From assembly GCA_964568955.1 (NCBI GenBank), contig CAZMSM010000003.1, positions 1 through 59,080 on the forward strand: a stretch of DNA of 59,080 bases. Direction: 5' to 3'. How positions within the stretch are numbered: position 1 is the stretch's first letter; every line of letters begins with the position of its first letter. The notes beneath the pieces were generated by a model, which saw only the letters and a list, made by a program, of their open reading frames with translations, ran no database searches and was not told the origin of the DNA. Shown here in pieces: positions 25,887-34,897 of this stretch. The translations under genes were made by a program, and so were the position numbers. Source of the DNA: UBA1447 sp964568955. Lineage in GTDB: Bacteria > Bacillota > Clostridia > Oscillospirales > Acutalibacteraceae.

Positions 25887-28790
25887 ATGAGCGAATATAT
25901 TTCATTGACAATAGACGGCAAGCAAGTAACGGTTGAAAAAGGTGTTACTATTCTGGATGCCGCACGAGCCAACGGGATTGAAATCCCAACCCTTTGCCAC
26001 GATAAGCGGGTAGAGATTTATGGTGCTTGCGGGCTTTGCGTTGTGGAAGCGCAAGGCAACCCTAAGCTACTGCGTGCTTGCTCAACAAAAGCAAACGACG
26101 GCATGGCTATTCTTACATCAACACCAAGAGTGTTAAGCTCCCGCAAATGTGCATTGGATTTGCTTGTTTCCGACCATGTGGGTGACTGTAAAGCGCCTTG
26201 CTCCCTCGCCTGCCCTGCCGGTACAGATTGCCAAGGCTATGTGGGTCTTATCGCTAACGGAGAATATATGGAGGCTGTAAAGCTAATTAGGGAGGTTCTG
26301 CCGTTCCCCGCTTCTATCGGGCGCGTGTGCCCTCACCCGTGCGAAACGGCGTGCCGCAGGCAGTTGGTTGAGGAACCTATATCCATCGCATTCCTCAAAA
26401 GCTTTGTCGGCGATATAGCGTTAGATTCCAAAACGCAATACATCCCCGACGCGTTTGCAGATACCGGCAAAAAAATTGCTGTTATAGGTGGAGGCCCCGG
26501 TGGCCTTACCGCCGCCCACTTCCTGCGGCTCAAAGGGCATAGCGTAAAAGTATATGACATGATGCCTGAAATGGGCGGAATGTTGCTCTATGGTATTCCC
26601 GAATATCGCCTTCCAAGGGCTATTCTTGGTAAAGAGATAGCCTTAATAAAAAATTTAGGCGTTGAGTTTGTTAACAATTTCAAAATCGGTGTAGATGCTT
26701 CTTTAGACGAAATCAAATCTCAACATGATGCCGTGGTCATTGCCATTGGCGCATGGAAAAGCAGCAAGATGCGTGTTAAGGGTGAAGAGCTCAGCGGCGT
26801 TATCGGTGGCATTGACTTTTTACGTGAGGTTGAGCTCGGGTCCCCGCCTGAAATCGGCAATAAAGTTGCCATTTGCGGCGGCGGCGACGTGGCTATGGAT
26901 GCTTGCAGAACTGCCGTACGCTTGGGTGCAAAAGAAGTATATGTTATTTACCGCCGTACCCGTGGTGAAATGCCGGCAACCCCTTTTGAAATTGATGAGG
27001 CTGAGGAAGAGGGTGTCATATTTAAGTTCCTTACCAATCCGGAAGAAATTTTGGGTGAAAACGGCAAGGTTACAGGCGTAAAACTTCAAATCATGGAGCT
27101 TGGCGAACCGGACGCCAGCGGCAGACGCAAGCCTGTACCGGTGGACGGCGTTTTCGAAAACATTGAACTTGACACTGTTATCATGGCCATCGGCCAGCAG
27201 ACTGTCGCAGATGGCTTTGAAGCGTTGGAGTTGACAAAATGGTCAACAGTAGTTGCTGATGAAACCACTTTCAGAACATCTATAGACGGTATTTTCGCCA
27301 TTGGGGATGCTACCAATAATGGCACAGATATTGCCATCGCCGCTATCGGCGAAGCGTACAGGTCCGCTAGTGTCATTGATGGCTACCTGAATGGGCAAAT
27401 AATTCCTTACAAAAAACCGTATCTGGTTGAACAAGAAGTAACCGCCGAGGACTTTATCGAAAAGGATAAGTTGCCAAGGGCTGTAATGCCGGGGCTTCGC
27501 CCGGAGGAACGCAAAAATAACTTTAAAGAGGTTGCTTTCGGCTTTTCCGAACAAGCGGCGAAAGCGGAAGGTGACCGTTGTCTGGAGTGCGGTTGCCATG
27601 ATTATTTTGAGTGTAAGTTGATCAGTTACGCGCAAGAATACGATGTCACGCCCATACTATACGAAGGGAAAAAGCGTGAAAACCACCGAGAAACCGAGCA
27701 TCCGTTCATTGAGCAAAACGCCGAGAAGTGCATTTTATGCGGGCTTTGTGTACGTGTATGTGATGAATTAATGGGCGTCACAGCACTCGGTCTCGTGGAC
27801 AGAGGTTTTGAAACGGTTGTTTCTCCGGAATTCAGCGTTCCGCTGGCACAAACCGACTGCATTGCCTGCGGGCAATGTGTTGCCCTTTGCCCAACCGGAG
27901 CATTACGTGAAAAAGCGCAATTTGTCAAGAGTGTACCTGTGGCTGAAATAAAAACTCAAACCACCTGCCCCGACTGCGCCGCAGGCTGCCAAATGGAGTT
28001 GTGCAGTATCGGCAATACTCTTATCCGCGCTTTGCCGGCAGGCGAAACCGGTCTGCTGTGTGCCCAGGGACGTTTCGGCTTTGGTGAAACGCAAAGCAAA
28101 GACAGGGTATCAAAGCCGATGATAAAACAAAACGGCAAGTTTATTACAGTAAATCTTGATGAAGCCATCAGCACCTTTACCGCAAAGCTAACAGGCATTA
28201 TTGACAAGTTTGGGGCCGACTCTGTTGGCATAGCTGTTTCGCAACGATTTGCCCTTGAAGAAGCATACCTAATCAAATTATTTGCAAAAAATATTATTAA
28301 AACAGAGAATCTCTTTACCTTTGGCATCAATGAGAAACGGATATTGTCCTCCTTGGGTGTTGACAATGCAAATGGAGTTTACGACAGGCTGTTCGGGGAT
28401 GCCTTTTACAAGGGAGCAAACAGCTATGGATTCGAAGAACTATTAGGCATCAAGCCTGCCGGCAACATCAGCAAGCTAAAAGCGTTGATTGTTTTCGGCG
28501 AGGATATGCCGGAATCATTACCCGATTTTGAGTTCTTGGCTGTTATCGGGACTCGGTTGACTAAAAACGCAGAAAATGCGGATATTGTCTTCCCCGCTTC
28601 CACCTTTGTAGAATCAAACGGAACCTTTGCCAATTCAGCAGGCAATTTCTTGAAGTTTAAGAAGGTCATTGAACCGAAACATGGTCCGGAAAATTGGCAG
28701 TTGATTCAAATGATGTCAACTGCTATAGACAAAAACACTCGCCGGTTTTCAAGCACGGAAGAAATCTATGATGAACTGTCGGCGAAATAA
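25887..28790 (+). CDS. NuoG/GltD-like fusion subunit with truncated molybdopterin-type domain (Stn-like)
   Basis: A 967-residue fusion. A NuoG-type [2Fe-2S] ferredoxin (C37, C48, C51, C65) is followed by a cysteine-rich helical linker (C101-C156). Next is a GltD/NfnB-type FAD and NAD(P) module, with GGGPGG at 201-206 and GGGDVAMD at 331-338. Then come two [4Fe-4S] motifs (C615/618/621/625 and C658/661/664/668) and a molybdopterin-oxidoreductase-like [4Fe-4S] motif (C694, C697, C701, C725). The final ~240 residues resemble the molybdopterin fold but are far too short for a working formate dehydrogenase. The combination with NuoE and NuoF resembles the Sporomusa-type bifurcating transhydrogenase (Stn), which links NADH, NADPH and ferredoxin; that assignment is inferred from architecture. 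It sits between the NuoF-like gene and iolB. Confidence 0.85.
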   Translation: MSEYISLTIDGKQVTVEKGVTILDAARANGIEIPTLCHDKRVEIYGACGLCVVEAQGNPKLLRACSTKANDGMAILTSTPRVLSSRKCALDLLVSDHVGDCKAPCSLACPAGTDCQGYVGLIANGEYMEAVKLIREVLPFPASIGRVCPHPCETACRRQLVEEPISIAFLKSFVGDIALDSKTQYIPDAFADTGKKIAVIGGGPGGLTAAHFLRLKGHSVKVYDMMPEMGGMLLYGIPEYRLPRAILGKEIALIKNLGVEFVNNFKIGVDASLDEIKSQHDAVVIAIGAWKSSKMRVKGEELSGVIGGIDFLREVELGSPPEIGNKVAICGGGDVAMDACRTAVRLGAKEVYVIYRRTRGEMPATPFEIDEAEEEGVIFKFLTNPEEILGENGKVTGVKLQIMELGEPDASGRRKPVPVDGVFENIELDTVIMAIGQQTVADGFEALELTKWSTVVADETTFRTSIDGIFAIGDATNNGTDIAIAAIGEAYRSASVIDGYLNGQIIPYKKPYLVEQEVTAEDFIEKDKLPRAVMPGLRPEERKNNFKEVAFGFSEQAAKAEGDRCLECGCHDYFECKLISYAQEYDVTPILYEGKKRENHRETEHPFIEQNAEKCILCGLCVRVCDELMGVTALGLVDRGFETVVSPEFSVPLAQTDCIACGQCVALCPTGALREKAQFVKSVPVAEIKTQTTCPDCAAGCQMELCSIGNTLIRALPAGETGLLCAQGRFGFGETQSKDRVSKPMIKQNGKFITVNLDEAISTFTAKLTGIIDKFGADSVGIAVSQRFALEEAYLIKLFAKNIIKTENLFTFGINEKRILSSLGVDNANGVYDRLFGDAFYKGANSYGFEELLGIKPAGNISKLKALIVFGEDMPESLPDFEFLAVIGTRLTKNAENADIVFPASTFVESNGTFANSAGNFLKFKKVIEPKHGPENWQLIQMMSTAIDKNTRRFSSTEEIYDELSAK

Positions 28791-28820
28791 TGTAATTTCA
28801 GAAATGAGGTTTAAGGCCAA

Positions 28821-29606
28821 ATGATTATAAACGCACCGAAAAATTTCCCTTATGGGTATAACGAAATAGCAACGATCGGCGACAAAGAGCAAAAATCTAT
28901 GATGGATTTTGGCATTCTTCACCTTGCCGCGGGAGATGAATTTTGCGAGTCGCAAAAATTAGAGCGGGCATATTTGCTGATTACCGGTGACATCACGATT
29001 GAATGGGATCAGAATAAGCAAAGAATTAAACGAGAAAACTGCTTTGATTTTTCCCCTTGGGTGCTTCATGTCCCCAATGATGTAGCCGTTAAAATAACCG
29101 CAAATGATGACTCCGAAATTGCCGTTGAGCGCACCGAAAACGAACGCACTTTCCCCTGCAAGCTGTATACGCCCGACGAATGCGCAAGCGAACACAGAGG
29201 AGCCGGCACCATGCGTGAAACCTCCACCCGAATTGTGCGCACCGTGTTTGATTATTCAAACGCGCCACATTCCAACTTAGTGTTGGGTGAAGTAATCGGA
29301 TTCCCCGGTAAGTGGTCGAGTTACCCACCCCATCATCACGCGCAACCGGAAATTTATTATTACCGTTTTCTGCCCGAAAACGGATATGGTTTTTCACAGC
29401 TTGACGAGTCACCTGTAAAAACCCACCACAACTCCACTGTTTTTATCGTCAACGGTGAAACACACCCGCAGGTAACCGCCCCCGGCTATGCCATGTGGTA
29501 TTTATGGGTAATCCGTCATATAGATGGCGACCCGTATATTGCCCCAACTTTTGTTCCCGAGCACTTATGGGTGACCGAAAAAGATGCCGATATTTGGCCC
29601 AAATAA
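28821..29606 (+). CDS. iolB: 5-Deoxy-glucuronate isomerase
   Basis: A 261-residue two-cupin protein of the IolB family. It isomerises 5-deoxy-D-glucuronate to 5-dehydro-2-deoxy-D-gluconate (DKG) in myo-inositol breakdown. The signature stretch WSSYPPHHHAQPEIYYYRF carries the metal-binding histidines and glutamate, and HNSTVFIVNGETHPQVTAPG follows as expected. Length matches the family. It starts 30 bases after the redox fusion gene with GAGG upstream, and 20 bases separate it from iolD, so it belongs to the same operon. Cytoplasmic. Confidence 0.95.
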   Translation: MIINAPKNFPYGYNEIATIGDKEQKSMMDFGILHLAAGDEFCESQKLERAYLLITGDITIEWDQNKQRIKRENCFDFSPWVLHVPNDVAVKITANDDSEIAVERTENERTFPCKLYTPDECASEHRGAGTMRETSTRIVRTVFDYSNAPHSNLVLGEVIGFPGKWSSYPPHHHAQPEIYYYRFLPENGYGFSQLDESPVKTHHNSTVFIVNGETHPQVTAPGYAMWYLWVIRHIDGDPYIAPTFVPEHLWVTEKDADIWPK

Positions 29607-29626
29607 AATAAAAGGAATGATGTCAA

Positions 29627-31480
29627 ATGAAATTAACCATGGCCCAGGCACTCGTTAGATTTCTTGATAACCAATATGTATCTTTTGACGGAAAAGAAGA
29701 AAAGTTTGTCAATGGCATGTTCGGTATTTTCGGCCACGGCTGCGTTGTGGGCATCGGCCAGGCACTCGAACAAGGCGGTCACAACCTGAGGTATTACCAG
29801 GGGCACAATGAACAAGGTATGGCGCACGCTGCAACCGCCTATGCCAAACAAAAAAATCGCCGCTCTATTATTGCCTGTACATCATCAATAGGTCCCGGCG
29901 CACTGAACATGGTAACGGCCGCCGGCACGGCAACAGCTAATCGCATCCCCCTACTGCTCTTGCCGGGGGACACCTTTGCCTGCCGCCAACCAGACCCCGT
30001 GCTACAGCAAATCGAGCAGCCGAGCGGATACAGCACCACAGCCAATGATTCCTTTAAAGCTGTGTGTAAGTATTGGGACAGGGTTGTGCGCCCGGAGCAA
30101 CTGATGACCGCCATGCTCAACGCCATGCGTGTTTTAACAGACCCTGCACAAACGGGCGCCGTGTGCGTCTCAATGCCGCAGGACGTGGAAGCGGAAGCTT
30201 TTGACTATCCGGACTCATTTTTAGAAAAAAGAATCTGGCACCTGGACAGAAGACAGGCTACCCCACGTGAAATTGAGGCGGCCGCTGCCTTGATTGAAGG
30301 AGCAGAAAAGCCCTTGATGATCATAGGCGGAGGTGTCACATATTCAGAGGCGTGGGAGACTGCTCAATTTTTTGCCGAAAAATTTAACATTCCGATTGCT
30401 GAAACGCAAGCCGGCAAAGGGCAAATCCGATGGGATCATAGGCTCAATCTAGGTGGCATCGGCGTTACAGGCACAGCCGCCGCAAATGAAATTGCAAAAC
30501 AAGCTGACCTAATAATTTCTGTCGGTACTCGCCTGACGGACTTCACCACAGCATCCAAATGGCTGTTTCAAAACCCAAATGTTAAAATTCTCAGTATTAA
30601 TGTTTGCGCATTTGACGCATTTAAAATGGACTCCGTTGCCATTATTGCTGACGCTAACAATGCTTTACTTGATTTGACGGGCGCATTGGGTACAATGAAC
30701 TACCTTTCCGGCTGGAGAGAAGAAATTCTCACCGCGCGAAACAACTATATAGCTCAAATGAATGCCAACTATAATCTTGAACTGCCCGAGGGCTTGTCAC
30801 AAACAAGGGCACTCGGCGAGATTAATAAGTTTGTTGCGCCAGACTCTGTCGTTGTCGGCTCCTCCGGAAGTTTACCGGGCTGCATGCAAAGGCTTTGGCG
30901 TTCAATTGTACCGAAAACTTATCATATGGAATACGGTTTTTCTTGCATGGGATATGAAATTTGCGGTGCTTTGGGTGCAAAACTCGCTGAGCCGAATCGT
31001 GAAGTATACGCCATGGTTGGTGACGGCAGTTTTTTAATGCTCCACAGCGAGTTATACACCGCCATTCAGGAAGGTGTCAAAATTAATATCATGCTATTTG
31101 ATAATACGGGTTGGGGCTGTATTGAAGGCTTGCAAAACAGCCAAGGCACCAAAACTTTCGGCACCCGTTTCCTTGCTAGGAACCCGGAAACGGGCTTGCT
31201 TGACGGGGATGTCGTCCCGCTTGACTTTGCAAAAATTGCCGAAGGCTATGGTTGCAAGTCTTACCATATCGAGAATGTCGATCAACTGCACGAAGCTTTA
31301 GAAGATGCTAAAACGCAAAAATGTTGCACGCTGTTTGACATGAAAGTGGTTCACGGCAGTATGAGCCATGGCTATGATGCTTGGTGGAGAGTCGGCGTTG
31401 CAGAAGTTTCCGAAAGTGAAAGTGTTCAGGCGGCTTATGAAGATATGAAAGCAAATATTGAAAAGGCAAGACTTTATTAA
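29627..31480 (+). CDS. iolD: 3D-(3,5/4)-trihydroxycyclohexane-1,2-dione hydrolase
   Basis: A 617-residue thiamine diphosphate enzyme of the acetolactate-synthase superfamily, of IolD length. It opens the ring of the trihydroxycyclohexane-dione made by IolE to give 5-deoxy-D-glucuronate. The N-terminal domain has GHNEQGMAHAATAYAKQ with the cofactor-activating glutamate; the C-terminal domain has the ThDP motif GDGSFLMLHSEL...NIMLFDNTGWG (GDG...N). Start ATG 29627 follows AAGGA. It lies between iolB and iolE with short gaps (20 and 23 bases). Confidence 0.95.
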   Translation: MKLTMAQALVRFLDNQYVSFDGKEEKFVNGMFGIFGHGCVVGIGQALEQGGHNLRYYQGHNEQGMAHAATAYAKQKNRRSIIACTSSIGPGALNMVTAAGTATANRIPLLLLPGDTFACRQPDPVLQQIEQPSGYSTTANDSFKAVCKYWDRVVRPEQLMTAMLNAMRVLTDPAQTGAVCVSMPQDVEAEAFDYPDSFLEKRIWHLDRRQATPREIEAAAALIEGAEKPLMIIGGGVTYSEAWETAQFFAEKFNIPIAETQAGKGQIRWDHRLNLGGIGVTGTAAANEIAKQADLIISVGTRLTDFTTASKWLFQNPNVKILSINVCAFDAFKMDSVAIIADANNALLDLTGALGTMNYLSGWREEILTARNNYIAQMNANYNLELPEGLSQTRALGEINKFVAPDSVVVGSSGSLPGCMQRLWRSIVPKTYHMEYGFSCMGYEICGALGAKLAEPNREVYAMVGDGSFLMLHSELYTAIQEGVKINIMLFDNTGWGCIEGLQNSQGTKTFGTRFLARNPETGLLDGDVVPLDFAKIAEGYGCKSYHIENVDQLHEALEDAKTQKCCTLFDMKVVHGSMSHGYDAWWRVGVAEVSESESVQAAYEDMKANIEKARLY

Positions 31481-31503
31481 AATAAAGATAGTGAGGAAAC
31501 AAA

Positions 31504-32397
31504 ATGTTAGACAGTAAAAAAATTCACCTGGGCATTGCGCCAATCGGTTGGACGAATGATGACATGCCGGACCTCGGCGCAGAAAACACATTTGAACAAT
31601 GTGTCAGTGAAATGGCGCTGGCAGGCTTTACGGGTTGTGAAGTAGGTAATAAGTTTCCAAAAGATATCAAAACGCTCAAACACAAGTTGGACGTCAGAGG
31701 CCTGCGGATTTGCAACGCCTGGTTTTCATCGCTCTTACTATCGGACGGCTACGAAGCTACCATTAGTGCTTTTGTCAAACACATGAATTTTCTTTATGAC
31801 ATGGGTGCAAAAATCATCGGCGTGTCCGAACAAGGCAACAGCATTCAGGGCAAGCCGGTAAGCATTTTTAAAGAAAAGCCGGTTTATACGCCGGAGCAGT
31901 GGGACCTTGTAGCTAAAGGGTTTAATGATATGGGCAAATTAGCGCGCGAAAAAGGTATGTATTTTACCGTTCATCACCACATGGGCACCGGTGTGCAGAC
32001 CGCCGCTGAGGTCGATAAATTGATGGAATTGACCGACCCGAACCTTGTTTTCTTGCTTTATGATACAGGCCATTTTGCTTTTGCCGGTGAAGACTCCATT
32101 GCAGTACTTAAAAAGCATGTCAACCGAATCAAGCATGTGCACCTGAAAAGTGTGCGTTACGCGGCGCTTGAAGAAGCTAAAGCCAAAAATTATAGTTTCC
32201 TTGATGCCGTTCGTTATGGCAGCTTCACCGTACCCGGTGACGGGGACTATGACTTTGTGCCCGTGTTTGAACTGCTTGCCGACAATAACTATGAAGGTTG
32301 GATCGTTGTCGAAGCGGAGCAGGACCCTGCCATAGCAAACCCATTTGAATATGCGTTAATGGCCAGAAAATATATTCGCGAAATAACCGGGTTATAA
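31504..32397 (+). CDS. iolE: myo-Inosose-2 dehydratase
   Basis: A 297-residue xylose-isomerase-like TIM barrel that dehydrates scyllo-inosose to 3D-(3,5/4)-trihydroxycyclohexane-1,2-dione. Family marks include the opening LGIAPIGWTNDDMPDLG and the metal-site segments FTVHHHMGTGVQT, LLYDTGHFAFAGED, HVHLKSVR and the closing VVEAEQDPA. Start ATG 31504 has GAGGA upstream. It is the last gene of the operon; a strong terminator begins eight bases after its stop. Confidence 0.95.
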   Translation: MLDSKKIHLGIAPIGWTNDDMPDLGAENTFEQCVSEMALAGFTGCEVGNKFPKDIKTLKHKLDVRGLRICNAWFSSLLLSDGYEATISAFVKHMNFLYDMGAKIIGVSEQGNSIQGKPVSIFKEKPVYTPEQWDLVAKGFNDMGKLAREKGMYFTVHHHMGTGVQTAAEVDKLMELTDPNLVFLLYDTGHFAFAGEDSIAVLKKHVNRIKHVHLKSVRYAALEEAKAKNYSFLDAVRYGSFTVPGDGDYDFVPVFELLADNNYEGWIVVEAEQDPAIANPFEYALMARKYIREITGL

Positions 32398-32404
32398 TTG
32401 ACTA

Positions 32405-32433
32405 ATGGGGCGGAATCATCCGCCCCATTTTTT
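32405..32433 (+). terminator. Terminator of the redox-iolBDE operon
   Basis: Perfect 10-bp stem ATGGGGCGGA (32405-32414) with TCCGCCCCAT (32419-32428), loop ATCA, then a T run to 32433. The next gene's ribosome binding site follows at once. Confidence 0.93.
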
Positions 32434-32448
32434 ATTAGGAGATGCAAC

Positions 32449-33792
32449 ATGCAAAAAGATCTAAAAGTATATGTTATTACCGACACGCACCATTATGCAA
32501 TCAGCGAACTTGGATTCAGTAACTCAGAAGACCAAAAGTGTATGAATGAATCCGGTGCCATCATTGATGCCGTCTTTGAAAAGTTGATAGCACAGGACGA
32601 TATCGACATTATCCTTATCTGCGGGGACCTGACCAATAACGGCGAAAGACCAAGTCACAAAGAATTTATAGAAAAACTGTACCGTTTAAAAAACGCCGGC
32701 AAACGAGTGTTTGTCGTTACGGCAACGCATGATTATGGCTTGCGGGAACTCAAGGACGGGAAAGTTGTCGGTAAAGATGACGGAAAAGCAAGCCGAAGCG
32801 AATTGCGAGGCCTGTACTTTGATTTTGGTTTCGATGAATCCATTTCGGATTACAAGGATGGGCTTTCCTATGTTGCAAGCCTCGTGCCCGGTTATCGTCT
32901 GCTTGCCATTAACGATGATTGTTATGGGTCAGATGATTATGACGATGAACATCTGGCATGGATACTCCAACAGATTGATGAGGCAAAGTCTTCGGGTGAT
33001 TACATATTCGCCATAACGCATCACCCGGTATTGCCGCCGTCACCGGCTTTTCCGCTTTTCAGCGGACGGGATATGCGTAGCTACGGCAATAAGGCAGCTA
33101 TCCTCGCCGACGCCGGTCTTGAGTTTATTTTCACCGGGCATGCACATATGCAGAATATATCCTCCATCACGACAGAAAACAGTAATACCCTGTGGGATAT
33201 TAACACAGGCTCTCTGGTCGGCTACCCCACGCCCATACGTCGAGTTGTGTTTGAAAAGGAAAAGGTTAGCATCACGACCGAAAAAATCGACAGCATCGAC
33301 TGGGATTTGAAGGGGTTAACGCTTGACGAGTATTTGATTGAACATTTTGATTTTATGCTTAATGATGTTTTTCATTCGATGGCTTATGACTTGGACAGAT
33401 TGGGTGCCCTTGGCGGCGGTTTCGGCCTTTCGAGAGAATTGATACACAAGCTTAGGATACCTATAATAATGGCAGGCAAGACTATGCAAAAGCTGACCAT
33501 CGGCAAAGTTGCGCGATTGCTGTGGATTAGTCGTAAGGTAGACAAAAGCATTAAAGACATACTCATCAAGGATTTGGTGATTGAAATCATTCGCAATATA
33601 TTCACGGGTAACGAGCATTATTCCCCTGATACCCCGATGTATCAAGCAATCATGGCTGCCGTCACAAAGGTTCATCCCCTAATCAAACTTTTTGCAAAGG
33701 GTAATGAGATAGTAGAAGAACTGCCGTGGCTTGTTGCACACATGATCTATGACGATACACCCGATAACGAAGCGGTTTTGCTGAGAAAATAA
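32449..33792 (+). CDS. Cytoplasmic calcineurin-like metallophosphoesterase
   Basis: A 447-residue phosphoesterase with the full metal-ligand set: DTHHY (DxH), CGDLTNNGE (GD), ATHDYG in place of GNHD, THHP and GHAH. The third motif has Thr instead of Asn before the histidine, a variation worth noting because that Asn is usually a metal ligand. The C-terminal ~170 residues are helical and unassigned. There is no signal peptide, so it is intracellular, unlike the secreted phosphoesterase at 12278-15352. The start at 32449 follows AGGAG; a reading from 32398 would run through the iol terminator and was rejected. It may be reached by read-through from the inositol operon. Substrate unknown. Confidence 0.88.
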   Translation: MQKDLKVYVITDTHHYAISELGFSNSEDQKCMNESGAIIDAVFEKLIAQDDIDIILICGDLTNNGERPSHKEFIEKLYRLKNAGKRVFVVTATHDYGLRELKDGKVVGKDDGKASRSELRGLYFDFGFDESISDYKDGLSYVASLVPGYRLLAINDDCYGSDDYDDEHLAWILQQIDEAKSSGDYIFAITHHPVLPPSPAFPLFSGRDMRSYGNKAAILADAGLEFIFTGHAHMQNISSITTENSNTLWDINTGSLVGYPTPIRRVVFEKEKVSITTEKIDSIDWDLKGLTLDEYLIEHFDFMLNDVFHSMAYDLDRLGALGGGFGLSRELIHKLRIPIIMAGKTMQKLTIGKVARLLWISRKVDKSIKDILIKDLVIEIIRNIFTGNEHYSPDTPMYQAIMAAVTKVHPLIKLFAKGNEIVEELPWLVAHMIYDDTPDNEAVLLRK

Positions 33793-33843
33793 TATGGATA
33801 CCTGCATGGGGGCAAAGCCTGACGGTCGTTCTTTGTACGCGGC

Positions 33844-33883
33844 AAAAAGACCCTTGAGTGTTACCGCTCAAAGCTCTTTTTTT
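33844..33883. terminator. Likely bidirectional terminator between convergent genes
   Basis: Outer arms AAAAAGA (33844-33850) and TCTTTTT (33875-33881) enclose an inner 5-bp stem TTGAG/CTCAA (33854-33858, 33867-33871), followed by T residues on the plus strand and their equivalent on the minus strand. Confidence 0.6.
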
Positions 33884-33902
33884 GTATTTTATCGAACAGG
33901 AC

Positions 33903-34883
33903 TTACCACTCGTGTATGACTTTCGGGTTTGCAAAAATTTCATTCAATTTTTCAATAAACGGCACCATAGCGTCAAAATCATAGGCTCTGTGGTCAAAGG
34001 CAACGCACAGCGACATAAACAGCCGCGGTTTCATCACTTTCTCACCGTTTTCAAGCACAAATGCCGGTTTTTCCTGAGCGGCCGAAATAGCAATAGCGAC
34101 AGCCTGCGGCGGGACAACTTCAAGTAGTGCTACAGACAAAGGGCTGTCCCTTAAAAGAGAGCCGATGTTGCTAACCACCAGTGTCCCCTGCCGTACATCA
34201 GCGATTGTCAGACGATCCGTTTCCGGAATACGGTCATACTCTTTTTTTGCCGTACCCGTTAATGGATGTACCTTGTCCTTGCCAACACGACCGACAAAAA
34301 GTCTACGGATAACCAAGGGGATTTTAAACTCGCGTAAGTCCTCCATGGATTGTTTGAAAGCTACGCGGTAATAGAGTTCATCCAAATTGGTATTGGCAGC
34401 TCTGCGGCGTACGTCTGCGACATAATCATTAATTTCTGTCAGACTTTTCTTGTGCGTATTTTGCACATTGATTGTGATTGTGTTTTCTTCATCTACCTTA
34501 CAGGGCATGGAAATATTAATTTCCTCGATGATATCTACAGTACCACGGGAATTGACTTTGTTGTATTGAACATAGGCGTTCAGATGCGGAGCAGCCTTTA
34601 GTCCCTCAACAATTACTTTAAGCATCAGAGAATTGAATGTAATATTTTGCTGCGGCAGGTTTTTGGTTTTTAAAACTTTATATTCTTGCATAAATTCCGT
34701 AACGTCGGGGTCATAAATAAAAGAACAATGTGGGATTTTATCCCAGCTCTCCGTCGTTATATGCGCCACGATTTTACGCATAATTTTGAATCGTTCTCTC
34801 GTATAGTGCAAGCCCTCCCAAAGGTTTTTTTCACCAACCAGCACTTCTTCCTCTTTGTTCGGCTTGCTTGTCTCGTTTTTCAT
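33903..34883 (-). CDS. Orphan 2-oxoacid dehydrogenase E2-type acyltransferase domain protein
   Basis: A 326-residue protein with the catalytic (chloramphenicol acetyltransferase-like) domain of E2 acyltransferases and no lipoyl or E1/E3-binding domain. The active-site motif normally HxxxDG reads DHRAYDFD: the histidine and aspartate are kept, but Gly is replaced by Phe. Without lipoyl domains and with no E1 or E3 gene in the window, it probably does not serve a classical dehydrogenase complex. It may be a stand-alone acyltransferase of unknown substrate. Start ATG 34883 follows GGAGA. It lies 14 bases after the alpha-galactosidase gene and is probably in its operon. Cytoplasmic. Confidence 0.82.
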   Translation of the reverse strand: MKNETSKPNKEEEVLVGEKNLWEGLHYTRERFKIMRKIVAHITTESWDKIPHCSFIYDPDVTEFMQEYKVLKTKNLPQQNITFNSLMLKVIVEGLKAAPHLNAYVQYNKVNSRGTVDIIEEINISMPCKVDEENTITINVQNTHKKSLTEINDYVADVRRRAANTNLDELYYRVAFKQSMEDLREFKIPLVIRRLFVGRVGKDKVHPLTGTAKKEYDRIPETDRLTIADVRQGTLVVSNIGSLLRDSPLSVALLEVVPPQAVAIAISAAQEKPAFVLENGEKVMKPRLFMSLCVAFDHRAYDFDAMVPFIEKLNEIFANPKVIHEW

Positions 34884-34897
34884 TAAAGTCTCCTTTT

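Noticed and set aside
23606..28790. Respiratory complex I, [FeFe]-hydrogenase or formate dehydrogenase operon
   Set aside because: NuoE- and NuoF-like genes are present, but there are no membrane subunits, no H-cluster protein, and the molybdopterin-like domain is too short to be catalytic. A soluble transhydrogenase fits better.
33903..34883. Part of a pyruvate or branched-chain dehydrogenase complex
   Set aside because: No lipoyl domain, no E1/E3-binding domain, and no E1 or E3 gene nearby; the active-site motif is altered.
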